A stretch of DNA of 64,000 nt from Sphaerisporangium sp039871875 (GTDB lineage Bacteria; Actinomycetota; Actinomycetes; Streptosporangiales; Streptosporangiaceae): positions 85,204 through 149,203 of the forward strand of contig NZ_JBDPMD010000014.1 of assembly GCF_039871875.1 (NCBI RefSeq). Direction: 5' to 3'. The translations under genes were made by a program, and so were the position numbers. Below are positions 38,301 through 44,409 of this stretch, in pieces. The notes under the pieces are model-generated. The model did not search any database. It saw nothing but the letters and a program-made list of their open reading frames with translations, and had not been told where the DNA came from. Within the stretch, counting starts at the first letter, position 1, and each line of letters opens with the position of its first letter.

Positions 38301-39503
38301 GTGCGGGCGTGGGCACGCGGGGTGTTGCCGGAGTACATGGTGCCGTCGGTGTTCATGCGGGTGGAGACGCTGCCGCTGACCGTCAACGGCAAGGTGGACC
38401 GGCGGGCGTTACCGGAACCGGACATTGCCGAGGTCTCGCACGGTTACGCGCCGCCGCGCACCGCGGCCGAAGAACGGTTGTGCGAGCTGTTCGCCGAGGT
38501 GCTCGGGGTGGAACGCGTCGGGATCGACGACAGCTTCTTCGACCTCGGTGGTCATTCGCTGCTCGCGGTGCGGTTGATGAGCCGGATCCGGACGGAGTTC
38601 GAGGCCGGGATCGAGGTCCGGACCTTGTTCGAGAACCCCACCGTCGCAGGACTCGCCGCCCACATCGAAGGCCGCGTGCCGGGCCGGGACAGAGCCGCGG
38701 GCCTCGGCGTCCTGCTGCCGCTGCGCGCACAGGGTGATCGCCCGGCGCTCTTCTGCTTCCACCCGATCAGCGGGCTGAGCTGGAGCTACGCCAGCATCTT
38801 GCCGTATGTCCCGCCGGGCCATCCGGTGTACGGCCTGCAGGCGCGAGGGATCCATGACGGTACGGCGCCCCCCGGAAGCATCGAGGAGATGGCGGCCGAC
38901 TACGTGGAGCAGATTCGCTCCGTCCAGCCCGCGGGCCCCTACCATCTCCTCGGCTGGTCACTCGGAGGCGTGATCGCGCACGCGGTGACGGCGCGCCTGG
39001 AAGCCGAGGGGGACACGGTACGGACACTGGTGGCGCTCGACGCCCAGCTGCCCGACCCTCAGCGCATCGGCCGGCAGCTCCACCACCAGGCCCCCGACGC
39101 GTCAGGCACGTATGCCGCGCTCTGGCGCGCGATGGGACACGCGCCTGAGGCGCCGACGACCCGTCAGGACTTCAAGCACCGGCTGCAGGACGTGCAACCC
39201 GAGCTTCAGGGGCTGGAGGACGCCATCCTCGAGGGCCTGATCTCGGTCATGCTGAACAATGACGCGCTTCTCGGAGCTCATCGGCCGACGCGGATAGCCG
39301 CCGATGTGCTGCTGTTCACAGCGGCGGAAAGCCGGCACCCCCGAGATGACGACCGTCATTGGCGCCGCTACGTCACCGGTTCAGTGGAGGTGCGTCCGGT
39401 GCCGATCCGTCATGCCGATTTCGCCGCCCCCGCAGCCATGGCCGTCATCGGCCCGGAGGTGGCCGAACGGCTGCAGGCAAACGTCGATGGGAAACAGCAG
39501 TGA
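29364..39503 (+). CDS. Three-module NRPS, C-A-PCP / C-A-PCP / C-A-PCP-TE
   Basis: 3379 residues. C domains start near residues 1, 1060 and 2080, with HHxxxDG motifs at His127-128 (variant HHLAVDD), 1189-1190 (HHIAGDG) and 2210-2211 (HHIADDG). PCP serines are 1009, 2030 and 3065 (LGGHS). The TE serine is 3199 in GWSLGG, with Asp in ALDAQ and His in IRHADF. Pockets read by eye: module 1 unusual (D-G-?-D-V-A-F-A-E-K), module 2 D-L-T-K-I-G-A-V-N-K (Asp-like), module 3 D-A-Y-W-W-G-G-T-F-K (Val-like). No epimerase domain is present. TTA codons lie at 32241, 36012 and 38409. GTG 29364 overlaps the previous stop, and the end overlaps the monooxygenase start. Confidence 0.95.
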   Translation: MSGPLSHAQKRLWLHQQMDDHGALYNVPWLVELSGVVDCAALDRALEDVVARHEPLRTVFPFVDDQLRPEVLAPQPVLTRVRIEAEELEAAVAAEARTPFELSSELPVRARLFSVSEQEHTLLIVFHHLAVDDVSMRPFFRDLSVAYAARCAGRVPGWEPLPVRYADYAVWQREVLGEENDPGSVVSGQLAYWTGALAGLPEELNLPFDRPRPVVASYRGGVVEFSVDAAVHARLVGLARECRCTVFMVVQAAVAALLSRLGAGGDVPIGAPVAGRSDEALEDLVGFFVNTLVLRTDVSGDPTFRELLERVRQADLAAFAHQDLPFEFLVEKLNPVRSASRHPLFQVVLAFQDEAPFELDLVGLSVLSCREISNGFSEFDLTITMRERGASAGFDASIEYAADLFDRVSVEGLAGRLVGWLGALVADPDVRVGEVGLLSEGELRLVVEEWSGSGLVVGEGLLPELFGVQVARSPGATALVCGGRVVSFAELEGLVEGLAGVLVGCGVGLEDVVGVALPRSVGSVVAVLAVLRVGGVFVALDLGLPVGRVARVVADADPKVVLVSGEGVPASWGGVPWDVAREVRVGLDGEVGPVVDGSVVDGSVVDGAVVDRRVVGPLAGSLAYVIYTSGSTGEPKAVAVEHRSLVNLFFAHVVGLFGPASGGRRLRVALTNGFGFDGFWMGVLWMVAGHELHLIGDEVRFDAHALVGYAAERGIDVLDSTPSFVRELVAVADELGGGYFPGVLVLAGEAIGEGLWRRLHPLVSTVCFNFYAPTECTAEAVSACLGEFERPVLGRPMGNTRVFVLDGRLRPVVPGVVGELYLSGPQVARGYRDRPGLTAERFVACPFGVGERMYRSGDLVRWRADGVLEFVGRVDDQVKVRGFRVELGEVEHALVRCPGVEAAVVVARDRLVAYVVGRVEVETVRAWARGVLPEYMVPSVFMRVETLPLTVNGKVDRRALPEPDLTGVGGDYVAPRTAVEERLCGLFAEVLGVERVGIEDSFFDLGGHSLLAVRLMSRIRSEFGVEIEVRALFEDATVAGVAVQVAGGTRRRPELRRVVRPERVPLSFAQRRMWFLNLLEDRGATYNMPSVLRIRGDLDVAALRLALADVVGRHESLRTVIEHVDGRPYQKVLEAGAVLGDVIACDEQGLAAAVSAATGRGFDLSAEIPVRATLLRLDAGEHVLALVLHHIAGDGWSVGPLLRDLSMAYAARCAGRVPEWEPLPVQYADYAVWQQELLGEEGDPESLLSEQLAYWTEALAGLPEELNLPFDRPRPVVASYRGGVVEFSVDAGVHGRLVGLARECRCTVFMVVQAAVAALLSRLGAGGDVPIGAPVAGRSDEALEDLVGFFVNTLVLRTDVSGDPTFRELLERVRQADLAAFAHQDLPFEFLVEKLNPVRSASRHPLFQVMVTLQNNADGEFGLHELDVIDEPASLDTVKFDLSFGFAERQGADGDPAGLGGALQYAGDLLDPSTAERMVTWLARLLTAVAGDPDVRLSAVELLSAAERRQVLEDWNDTGTPPQADRCLHELFQEQVRRSPHAVAVVCDAVEATYAELNDRANQLAHWLMERGAGPEALVGVVMPRSVELLVALLGVWKAGAAYVPLDVDYPPERIDSTLRDATPVLVLEKLPDLAGYPMADPAVRVEPAHPAYVIYTSGSTGKPKGVVLEHRSVVSYLQGATHRYPAARGTTLVHSSIAFDLTVTGLFTTLMSGGRVHLTRLEDLGGDPGEPVTFAKATPSHLPLLEGMAATWSPSEMLILGGEALTGEVVSRWRQAHPEVTVVNAYGPTELTVNCTEFRIAPRAEVPPGPVPIGRPFAGVRAYVLDGLLRPVLPGVAGELYVSGAQVARGYRDRPGLTAERFVACPFEVGERMYRTGDVVRWRADGLLEFVGRVDDQVKVRGFRVELGEVEHALVRCPGVEAAVVVARDRLVAYLVGQVEIETVRAWARGVLPEYMVPSVFMRVETLPLTVNGKVDRRALPEPDLAGMAGEYVAPRTAVEERLCELFAEVLGVERVGIEDSFFDLGGHSLLAVRLMSRIRSEFGVEIELRALFEDATVAGVAVQVAAGAQRRPELRRVVRPERVPLSFAQRRMWFLNLLEERSATYNVPSVFRLRGDLDVVALRLALADVVGRHESLRTVIEQVDGLPYQKVLETPGLEIPLVEVSASELPGVVAEVTERGFDLSAEIPVRATLLRLGAGEHVLALVLHHIADDGLSVGPLLRDLSVAYAARCAGRVPGWEPLPVQYADYAVWQQELLGEEGDPESLLSEQLAYWTEALAGLPEELSLPFDRPRPVVASYRGGVVEFSVDAGVHGRLVGLARECRCTVFMVVQAAVAALLSRLGAGGDVPIGAPVAGRSDEALEDLVGFFVNTLVLRTDVSGDPTFRELLERVRQADLAAFAHQDLPFEFLVEKLNPARSASRHPLFQVIVTAQQAGQGLLSLPGVEMEPLDPGVPQAKFDLQFGFTEYQEGLSGALQYACDLFEPSTAERMVTSLARLLTAVAEDPDLRLSAVDLWTQDMRRLVLEEWNDNGTTPEIDRCVHEVFQEQVRWNPQAVAVVSEGAELTYAEVDARANRLARVLVAAGVAAESSVGVLLERSADVVVSTLAVLKAGGAYVPLNERFPVSRMKLMLADAGAVVLLADEASAGRAAELGLPVIRADEAATKGDGTDLGITVDSRQAAYVMYTSGSAGVPKGVVVGHAEVVALASDRRWEAHRRVLMHSPYSFDASTYELFAPLLNGGTVVVAPPGQWSAHGFAEVVKWSRADAVWLTAGLFAEIARATPGSLATVRQVWTGGDVVQAAAAREVLRHCPGLTVVDGYGPTETTTFATCFPMTAADLVPDSVPIGRPMDGMRVFVLDEFLRPVLPGVVGELYVAGAGVARGYVGRPGLTSERFVACPFGLGERMYRTGDLVRWGADGALEFLGRVDDQVKIRGFRVELGEVEHALARCPGVEAAVVVARDRLVAYLVGQAEIETVRAWARGVLPEYMVPSVFMRVETLPLTVNGKVDRRALPEPDIAEVSHGYAPPRTAAEERLCELFAEVLGVERVGIDDSFFDLGGHSLLAVRLMSRIRTEFEAGIEVRTLFENPTVAGLAAHIEGRVPGRDRAAGLGVLLPLRAQGDRPALFCFHPISGLSWSYASILPYVPPGHPVYGLQARGIHDGTAPPGSIEEMAADYVEQIRSVQPAGPYHLLGWSLGGVIAHAVTARLEAEGDTVRTLVALDAQLPDPQRIGRQLHHQAPDASGTYAALWRAMGHAPEAPTTRQDFKHRLQDVQPELQGLEDAILEGLISVMLNNDALLGAHRPTRIAADVLLFTAAESRHPRDDDRHWRRYVTGSVEVRPVPIRHADFAAPAAMAVIGPEVAERLQANVDGKQQ
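29801..30405 (+). repeat. Near-identical C-domain repeat, copy 1 of 3
   Basis: The segment from the AARCAGRVP block to RHPLFQV is almost identical in DNA to 32987-33595 and 36050-36655. Shared anchors are TTGGCGTATTGGACG at 29931, 33117 and 36180. Synonymous positions are conserved, which indicates recent duplication or gene conversion rather than protein-level constraint. Confidence 0.85.
31143..31202 (+). repeat. Four 15-bp tandem repeats within the first A domain of the large NRPS
   Basis: Units GTGGTGGACGGGTCG (x2), GTGGTGGATGGGGCG and GTGGTGGATAGGCGG encode V-V-D-G-S-like pentapeptides between the A2 and A3 core motifs. The insertion sits in a surface loop region just before YVIYTSGSTG. 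Confidence 0.8.
31970..32620 (+). repeat. Near-identical A-terminus/PCP/C-start repeat, copy 1 of 3
   Basis: The stretch from the GRVDDQVKVRGFRVELGEVEHAL region through the PCP to the QRRMWFLNLLE start of the next C domain is nearly identical at 35033-35680. It is largely conserved at 38140-38590, where it leads into the TE instead. The A-domain cores between the repeats differ strongly. Confidence 0.85.
32987..33595 (+). repeat. Near-identical C-domain repeat, copy 2 of 3
   Basis: Second copy of the C-domain block, offset about 3186 bases from copy 1 at the TTGGCGTATTGGACG anchor. It differs from copies 1 and 3 at only scattered positions. Confidence 0.85.
35033..35680 (+). repeat. Near-identical A-terminus/PCP/C-start repeat, copy 2 of 3
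   Basis: Second copy of the A-terminal/PCP block, offset about 3063 bases from copy 1. The anchor GTCGAGCATGCTTTGGTGCG is shared. Confidence 0.85.
36050..36655 (+). repeat. Near-identical C-domain repeat, copy 3 of 3
   Basis: Third copy of the C-domain block, offset 3063 bases from copy 2 at the TTGGCGTATTGGACG anchor. Confidence 0.85.
38140..38590 (+). repeat. Partly conserved A-terminus/PCP repeat, copy 3 of 3
   Basis: Third copy of the A-terminal/PCP block. Identity is high from about 38213 (TCGGTGTCCGGGGGTGG) to the GGTCATTCGCTG PCP site, then breaks before the thioesterase. Confidence 0.75.
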
Positions 39504-40696
39504 GAGCTCTGGTCATCGGAAGCGGGATCGCCGGCCTCAGCGCCGCCCTTTACCTGGAACGCGCCGGAGTCGACGTCCAGGTGCTCGAGAAGAGCGGTGA
39601 CGTCCGCCAAGTCGGGCTGGGGCTGAACATCCTGCCCTACGCCGTCCAGGAGCTGGCCGAGCTGGGACTCCTGGGGGAGCTGCACCGCAGCGCTATCCCG
39701 ACCGTCGAGGAGATCTACGCCAACCGCCTGGGACAGCTGATCTGGAAGGAACCGTGCGGCACGGAGGCGGGGCATCCGGCTCCACAACTCGCCATCTCCC
39801 GCGGCCGGCTCCAGGGACTCCTGTACCGCGCGGTGCTCGAGCGGCTCGGCGAGTCGGTCGTGCGGACAGGCCATCACCTCGTCGGGTTCCAGCAGGATGA
39901 GACGGGCGTCACCGCGCACTTCACCGACCAGGCGCCCGTCAGAGGCGACCTTCTCATCGGTGCCGACGGCATCCACTCCACCGTCCGTTCGCAGCTCTTC
40001 CCGGGGGAAGGGCCGCCGAAATGGAATGGTGTCACCCTGTGGCGCGGAGCCACCGAATGGCCCGCGTTCTTCGACGGGAACTCGGTTCTCGTCGCGGGCG
40101 GCGAATCCGGCAAGGTCGTGATCTACCCCATGGGCGAGGGTGCCCGCGTGGGGACCCGGCTGACCAACTGGGTGGTCTGCGTCAAGACGTCCCAAGGCTC
40201 CGGCCCGCCGCCTCGCCGGCAGGACTGGCTGCGACAGGGACAGCGCACGGACGTGGACAGATATCTCACCCGCTTCTCCCTTCCCTACATCGACGTCGCA
40301 GGGCTCGTCCACGCCACCGATGAGTTCTACGAATTCCCCCTGTGCGATCGTGACCCGCTGCCTTGGTGGTCCTCGGGCCGCGTCACCCTTCTCGGCGACG
40401 CCGCGCACCCCATGTACCCGATGGGCTCCAACGGGGTCGGCCAGGCGATCTTGGACGCCAAGTCGCTCGCCGAGCACCTGGGTAAGGCGGGCGATCCAGC
40501 GACGGCTCTGGCCGGCTACCAGGACGACCGGCTGAGCGTGACCGCGCAGTTCGTGCACAGGAGCCGCAGAGGTGGCCTGGACAGTGTGATCGATGAGATC
40601 GAAGGGCGAGCGCCGGACGGCTTCGACGATATCGAGGACATCGTCGCGCGGGATGAACTCCTGGAGCTGGTGCGGCGGGCCTCGTCAGGCGTCTGA
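39500..40696 (+). CDS. FAD-dependent (group A) monooxygenase
   Basis: 398 residues from the GTG overlapping the NRPS stop (GTGA). The FAD dinucleotide motif is VIGSGIAGLSAALYLERAG (residues about 5-23), the DG motif is DLLIGADGIHSTVRS, and the GD motif is RVTLLGDAAHPMYPMGSNGVGQAI. It resembles the PhzS/salicylate-hydroxylase type of single-component hydroxylases. Translational coupling to the NRPS makes it a tailoring enzyme, perhaps hydroxylating or oxidatively rearranging an aromatic (indole) residue. The substrate is inference. Confidence 0.9.
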   Translation: MRALVIGSGIAGLSAALYLERAGVDVQVLEKSGDVRQVGLGLNILPYAVQELAELGLLGELHRSAIPTVEEIYANRLGQLIWKEPCGTEAGHPAPQLAISRGRLQGLLYRAVLERLGESVVRTGHHLVGFQQDETGVTAHFTDQAPVRGDLLIGADGIHSTVRSQLFPGEGPPKWNGVTLWRGATEWPAFFDGNSVLVAGGESGKVVIYPMGEGARVGTRLTNWVVCVKTSQGSGPPPRRQDWLRQGQRTDVDRYLTRFSLPYIDVAGLVHATDEFYEFPLCDRDPLPWWSSGRVTLLGDAAHPMYPMGSNGVGQAILDAKSLAEHLGKAGDPATALAGYQDDRLSVTAQFVHRSRRGGLDSVIDEIEGRAPDGFDDIEDIVARDELLELVRRASSGV

Positions 40697-40753
40697 GGTC
40701 AGACTCACGCTTCTGTGGCGGGCAGTGCGGTGATGGGCCGGCGTGGCTTCGTC

Positions 40754-41497
40754 TCAGACACGACGGGCCATCACCCGGTAGGTGATCACCAGCCCCAGCA
40801 CGCACCACACCCCCACCAGGAGGAAAGGAGTCGGCGAGACGCCGCCGGCCGGGACGGACAGCGTCGTGCGGATGATCTCCGCCATCGGCTCGATCGGCAA
40901 CGCCCGGTGGACGGCCTGCAGCCACTCGGGGAGCCGATCCGCGGGGAAGTTGACCGGCGAGAACATGAGGATGAAGAAGACCAGCAATTGTGTGACCATC
41001 AACGTGACCATCGGCTTGAACGCGTACGCCAGCCCGAATCCCACGGCGGTGCTCGCCAGCATCACCAGGAGGATCGCGGGGAGCAACAGCGGGCTGACCT
41101 GGAACGAGATATCCAGCCGTAAGCCGGCCAGGACGAACGCGGCGACCAGGCCGGGCAGGGACGCCAGCGACCAGATGCTCACATCAGCCATCATGATCGC
41201 CATGCGGGGCACCGGCAGGGTCTTGTCGTAGTCGAGGGTGCCGTCCTGCTTGCCTGTCGCGATCCCCTGGGGGGCGATCACCATGCCGATCGTGATGATG
41301 CTCATGGTGATGGACCCCGTGGCGAGATACATGAGGAAATCGGGGTGTGTGGCCTCGGGAGGGAGCAGATAGGAGAAGCCGAAGATGATGCCGACGGAGA
41401 AGGCGGTCTGCAGGATGACGAACATGGGCAGCTCTGCCTTGATCCGCAGGACTCGCCAGAGCAGCAGCAGTCGATAGCTGCGCCACCACCTAGACAT
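40754..41497 (-). CDS. ABC-2 type transporter permease of the NRPS cluster
   Basis: 247 residues, about six transmembrane helices: FVILQTAFSVGIIFGFSYLL, ITMSIITIGMVIAPQGIA, IWSLASLPGLVAAFVLAGL, LLLPAILLVMLASTAVGFGLAYAF, VTQLLVFFILMFSPVNFP and PFLLVGVWCVLGLVITY. The segment MFSPVNFPADRLPEWLQAVHRALPIEPMAEIIR is characteristic of DrrB/NodJ-type ABC-2 permeases. The ATG at 41497 is preceded by GAGAGGTGAT and overlaps the ATPase gene by eight bases. It is the last gene of the halogenase operon and probably exports the peptide. Confidence 0.9.
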   Translation of the reverse strand: MSRWWRSYRLLLLWRVLRIKAELPMFVILQTAFSVGIIFGFSYLLPPEATHPDFLMYLATGSITMSIITIGMVIAPQGIATGKQDGTLDYDKTLPVPRMAIMMADVSIWSLASLPGLVAAFVLAGLRLDISFQVSPLLLPAILLVMLASTAVGFGLAYAFKPMVTLMVTQLLVFFILMFSPVNFPADRLPEWLQAVHRALPIEPMAEIIRTTLSVPAGGVSPTPFLLVGVWCVLGLVITYRVMARRV

Positions 41498-42467
41498 GCT
41501 GATCACCTCTCGGCGCCAACCGCTCGACCTCCGCCGGGATGCCCGCATCGACGATGCGCACGTAGGCGTCCTCCAGACTCGTCGGGGTCAACGAGAATTC
41601 CTCGATGTGCCCGGCCTTCCGGAGCCCCTGGGCCCATTCGAGCGCCGCGGCGGCCGACTCCTGAGCCAGGGACACCGTCCAGCGCTGCCCTTGCCGGAGC
41701 GGGGAGCTCTCCACCCATCCCGGGCTGTCCGGTGCGAGCGCGCCCAACGACAGCGTCACCTCCAGTCGCAGACCGGCGGAGCCCATCCGGAGATCGGCGG
41801 ACGTCCCCTCGGCCACCACCCGGCCCTTGTCCAGGATCACCAGCCTGTCGACGCTGCGCTCCGCCTCGACGACGTTGTGGGTGACCAGCAGGACACCGCA
41901 GCCCGTCATGCCCAGCATGCGGACCTGCTCCCAGAGCCGGCGGCGCCGGACGGGGTCGACGTCGTTGGTGGGCTCGTCGAGGATCATCAGCCTGCCGGGG
42001 ACCGCCGCGGCCATGGCGAAGGAGGTCAGCCGCCGGACACCACCGGACAGGCGCTCACCGGAGGTCTTCGCCCAGTGCCCGATGTCGAGCGCCTCGATGA
42101 GCTCATCCGCGCGGGCCCGCGCCGCCGCCCGGCCTGCCCCGCGAATCCTGGCGATGACCTCTATCGCCTGCCGAGGAGTCACGCCGTCGAAGCGCGCCTG
42201 TGCCTGGGGCATGAAGGCGCACTCCTGGCGCGCGAAATCCGGATCCGCGACGACGTCCCGCCCGGAGAGGCGGACGGTGCCCGAGGTCGGTTTCGCGATG
42301 CCGGCGATCTGGTTGACCAAGGTGGTCTTTCCCGCGCCATTGTGTCCGAGCAGGCCGACGATCTCTCCCGCGGCCACGGAGAAGCAGATGCCGTCGTTGG
42401 CGACCGTGCCCTCTTTCCGGAACCCGCCGCGGTAGACCTTCGTGAGGTTCTCGATGAGCAACAACAC
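41490..42467 (-). CDS. ABC transporter ATP-binding protein of the NRPS cluster
   Basis: About 325 residues. Walker A is GHNGAGKTTL, Walker B is RLMILDEPTNDVDP, and the H-loop is VTHN. The signature reads LSGGVRR, with Val in place of the usual Gln. The C-terminal DrrA-like accessory domain contains LTPTSLEDAYVRIVDAG. I prefer GTG 42467, eight bases after GGGAG; a TTG at 42482 is also possible. It pairs with the overlapping permease gene and probably provides export and self-protection. Confidence 0.9.
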   Translation of the reverse strand: MLLLIENLTKVYRGGFRKEGTVANDGICFSVAAGEIVGLLGHNGAGKTTLVNQIAGIAKPTSGTVRLSGRDVVADPDFARQECAFMPQAQARFDGVTPRQAIEVIARIRGAGRAAARARADELIEALDIGHWAKTSGERLSGGVRRLTSFAMAAAVPGRLMILDEPTNDVDPVRRRRLWEQVRMLGMTGCGVLLVTHNVVEAERSVDRLVILDKGRVVAEGTSADLRMGSAGLRLEVTLSLGALAPDSPGWVESSPLRQGQRWTVSLAQESAAAALEWAQGLRKAGHIEEFSLTPTSLEDAYVRIVDAGIPAEVERLAPRGDQHV

Positions 42468-42488
42468 GTTGGAAGCTCCCAAAGGATG

Positions 42489-42707
42489 TTATGCCTGCTG
42501 CCGCTCGTCCATGGCGCGGATCAGGCTGTTTGGGCGCATGTCAGTCCAACTGCTCTCGACGTGGGCCAGGCATTGTTCCCGGTTCCCGCTGAACGCCACG
42601 CGCCAGCCGGGTGGTACCTGCGCGAATTCCGGCCACAGAGAATGCTGGCCTTCGTCATTGATCAGGACGAGATAGTCGAGCGAGGGATCCTCGAATGGAT
42701 TCGCCAT
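42489..42707 (-). CDS. mbtH: MbtH-family NRPS accessory protein
   Basis: 72 residues, typical length. The family signature is complete: NDEGQHSLWP, VPPGW, CLAHVESSWTDMRP and SLIR. MbtH proteins bind and activate adenylation domains of NRPSs, so it should serve the two NRPS proteins at 27.5-39.5 kb. It sits between the methyltransferase and the ABC ATPase in the halogenase operon. Confidence 0.97.
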   Translation of the reverse strand: MANPFEDPSLDYLVLINDEGQHSLWPEFAQVPPGWRVAFSGNREQCLAHVESSWTDMRPNSLIRAMDERQQA

Positions 42708-42802
42708 GTGTCAACCTCTGATCGATATAAATCGCGAGTTCAACCGTATCCTCACCTGTCGAGCCGACCGGCAGCGAAGGCGGCAATTCTTCGGCAGTTC
42801 CG

Positions 42803-43858
42803 TCAGAACCGCTGATCGGCGGGCTGCAGGCGGAAGGCGAGGTTGGACTGCGGCAGGCCGGAGCGAACCACCTTCACGCAGCGCCAGCCACTCTCCGCGA
42901 ACACGTCGAGCCACTCCTCGGCGGTCGGGATGTACTTGTCCATGGCGGCGTGCACCAGCATGAATCCCATCGTGAAGATGGTTTCATCCAGACTCGTGAC
43001 ATCGGGCAGGCGGCATTCATCGCACAGGATGAAGTCCCGGGCGTTCGGAAAGGCCTGGCGCAGCATGCGCAGGGTGCGGACGGCATCGTCCCGAGGCCAG
43101 AAGTCGTGGCCCATGAGGAACGCCGTGAGCAGATCGACCCGTTCGAAATCGGCTCGTGGACGCAACCGGGTGACGTCGTCCTGGACGAAGGACACCCGGT
43201 CCGCCACGCCCTCCTTCTCGGCGTCGACCTCCGCGAGCGCGACGGCCGGGCCGGCGATGTCCACCCCGATCCCCGATATTCCGGGCCGCTCGCGGACGAG
43301 AGAAATGAGCCGGCCACCGCTGCCGCAGCCGAGATCGGCGACCCTGGAGAAGTCCACGCCTTCGAGCGCCTCCTGGAAGGTGCGGTCGAAATAGAGGCGC
43401 GCGCCATCGCGTGAAGCGGCCACCACGGCCCGGATGTTGCGTCCCCAGGGATCTTCGCCCGCCAGGACCGGCAGGTCGAGGCCGCGCGCGAAGTCCGCCA
43501 GGTTGCTGAGCAGGCGGCCGTTCCCCGCGACGAGCCATTGGAAGAAGGGGCGCGCGAGGTCTGCCGCCTCGAAGTCGTGGCCACGTGCGGCTCGTGTGCC
43601 CTCAAGCCGCACGATATGCGCGGCGGCCAGGGCATCCGCGATCGCCTGGACGACCCCCCGCCGCAGGGAGTGATCGTCGGCGAACCGGCCCAGGTCCACC
43701 GGGTCGCCCTGGCGAAGGGCATCCAGCAAACCCAACTCCACGGCCGCGCTGAGCGCGTAAGCGACCACGGCGGAGTTGTAGACCCGGTGCACGCTGGATC
43801 CGACTGGGGGAACCACGACCTCGTGAATCGGGGGCGCATCCGGGGACTGGAGACTCAT
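42803..43858 (-). CDS. SAM-dependent methyltransferase (O-methyltransferase type)
   Basis: 351 residues. An N-terminal helical dimerisation/winged-helix part (about 20-150) includes YNSAVVAYALSAAVELGLLDAL. The SAM-binding motif is VADLGCGSGGRLISL near residue 180, with VQDDVTRLRP further on. This layout resembles the methyltransferases that modify small molecules (Methyltransf_2-like). AAAGGA precedes the ATG. It lies between flavin reductase and mbtH, so it probably methylates the peptide or a precursor. Whether O-, N- or C-directed is not shown. Confidence 0.85.
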   Translation of the reverse strand: MSLQSPDAPPIHEVVVPPVGSSVHRVYNSAVVAYALSAAVELGLLDALRQGDPVDLGRFADDHSLRRGVVQAIADALAAAHIVRLEGTRAARGHDFEAADLARPFFQWLVAGNGRLLSNLADFARGLDLPVLAGEDPWGRNIRAVVAASRDGARLYFDRTFQEALEGVDFSRVADLGCGSGGRLISLVRERPGISGIGVDIAGPAVALAEVDAEKEGVADRVSFVQDDVTRLRPRADFERVDLLTAFLMGHDFWPRDDAVRTLRMLRQAFPNARDFILCDECRLPDVTSLDETIFTMGFMLVHAAMDKYIPTAEEWLDVFAESGWRCVKVVRSGLPQSNLAFRLQPADQRF

Positions 43859-43872
43859 GAGGGTCCTTTCGG

Positions 43873-44403
43873 CTAATCAAAATGCCCGTATCTCCGGTAG
43901 CCATAAAGAAGCGGAGGGGCGGCGGTGTCGGCGGAGATCCGGATCAGCTCGCCGTAGACGATCCAGTGGTCGTGCAGGAGATCGGCGCGCACCACCCGGC
44001 AGTCCGCCACCGAATGGGCATGGGCCGAGTCCAGGTGCGGCCTGGCCGCGTCCGCGTCCAGCATCCACGGGATGTGCTGGAACCGGTCGGCTCTGCCGGA
44101 CGCGAACAACTGCGCCGTGTGCCGGCTGTCCTGCCGGATCAGATTGACGGCGAACGCCTGCCGGTCGAGCACCGCACGGAGAGTGGGTCCGCCGTCTCGC
44201 AGGCACACCAGGAGAGTGGGGGGCTCCACAGTGACGCTGCACAGGGAGGTGCAGGTCATACCCCAGGGACGATCGTGGAGGTCCAGCGCGGTGACGACGG
44301 CGACACCTGTGGGGAAGGTGGTCATGAAGTCGCGCATCTGTGCCGCGCCGGCCTGCTCCTGTACCCGCGGTGTGAGAACCTGCTCCCTCGCTTCCGCGTT
44401 CAT
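43873..44403 (-). CDS. Flavin reductase (halogenase partner)
   Basis: 176 residues of the flavin_Reduct/FMN-binding split-barrel family: MRDFMTTFPTGVAVVTALDLHDRPWGMTCTSL, SVEPPTLLVCL-like VTVEPPTLLVCLRDGGPT, FAVNLI and the C-terminal PLLYGYRRYG. It follows the halogenase by six bases. FADH2-dependent tryptophan halogenases need such a reductase, so it should supply reduced FAD to the adjacent enzyme. Confidence 0.93.
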   Translation of the reverse strand: MNAEAREQVLTPRVQEQAGAAQMRDFMTTFPTGVAVVTALDLHDRPWGMTCTSLCSVTVEPPTLLVCLRDGGPTLRAVLDRQAFAVNLIRQDSRHTAQLFASGRADRFQHIPWMLDADAARPHLDSAHAHSVADCRVVRADLLHDHWIVYGELIRISADTAAPPLLYGYRRYGHFD

Positions 44404-44409
44404 CGGCGT

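Noticed and set aside
40697..40753. Terminator between the monooxygenase and permease genes
   Set aside because: The short convergent gap has no clear stem-loop.
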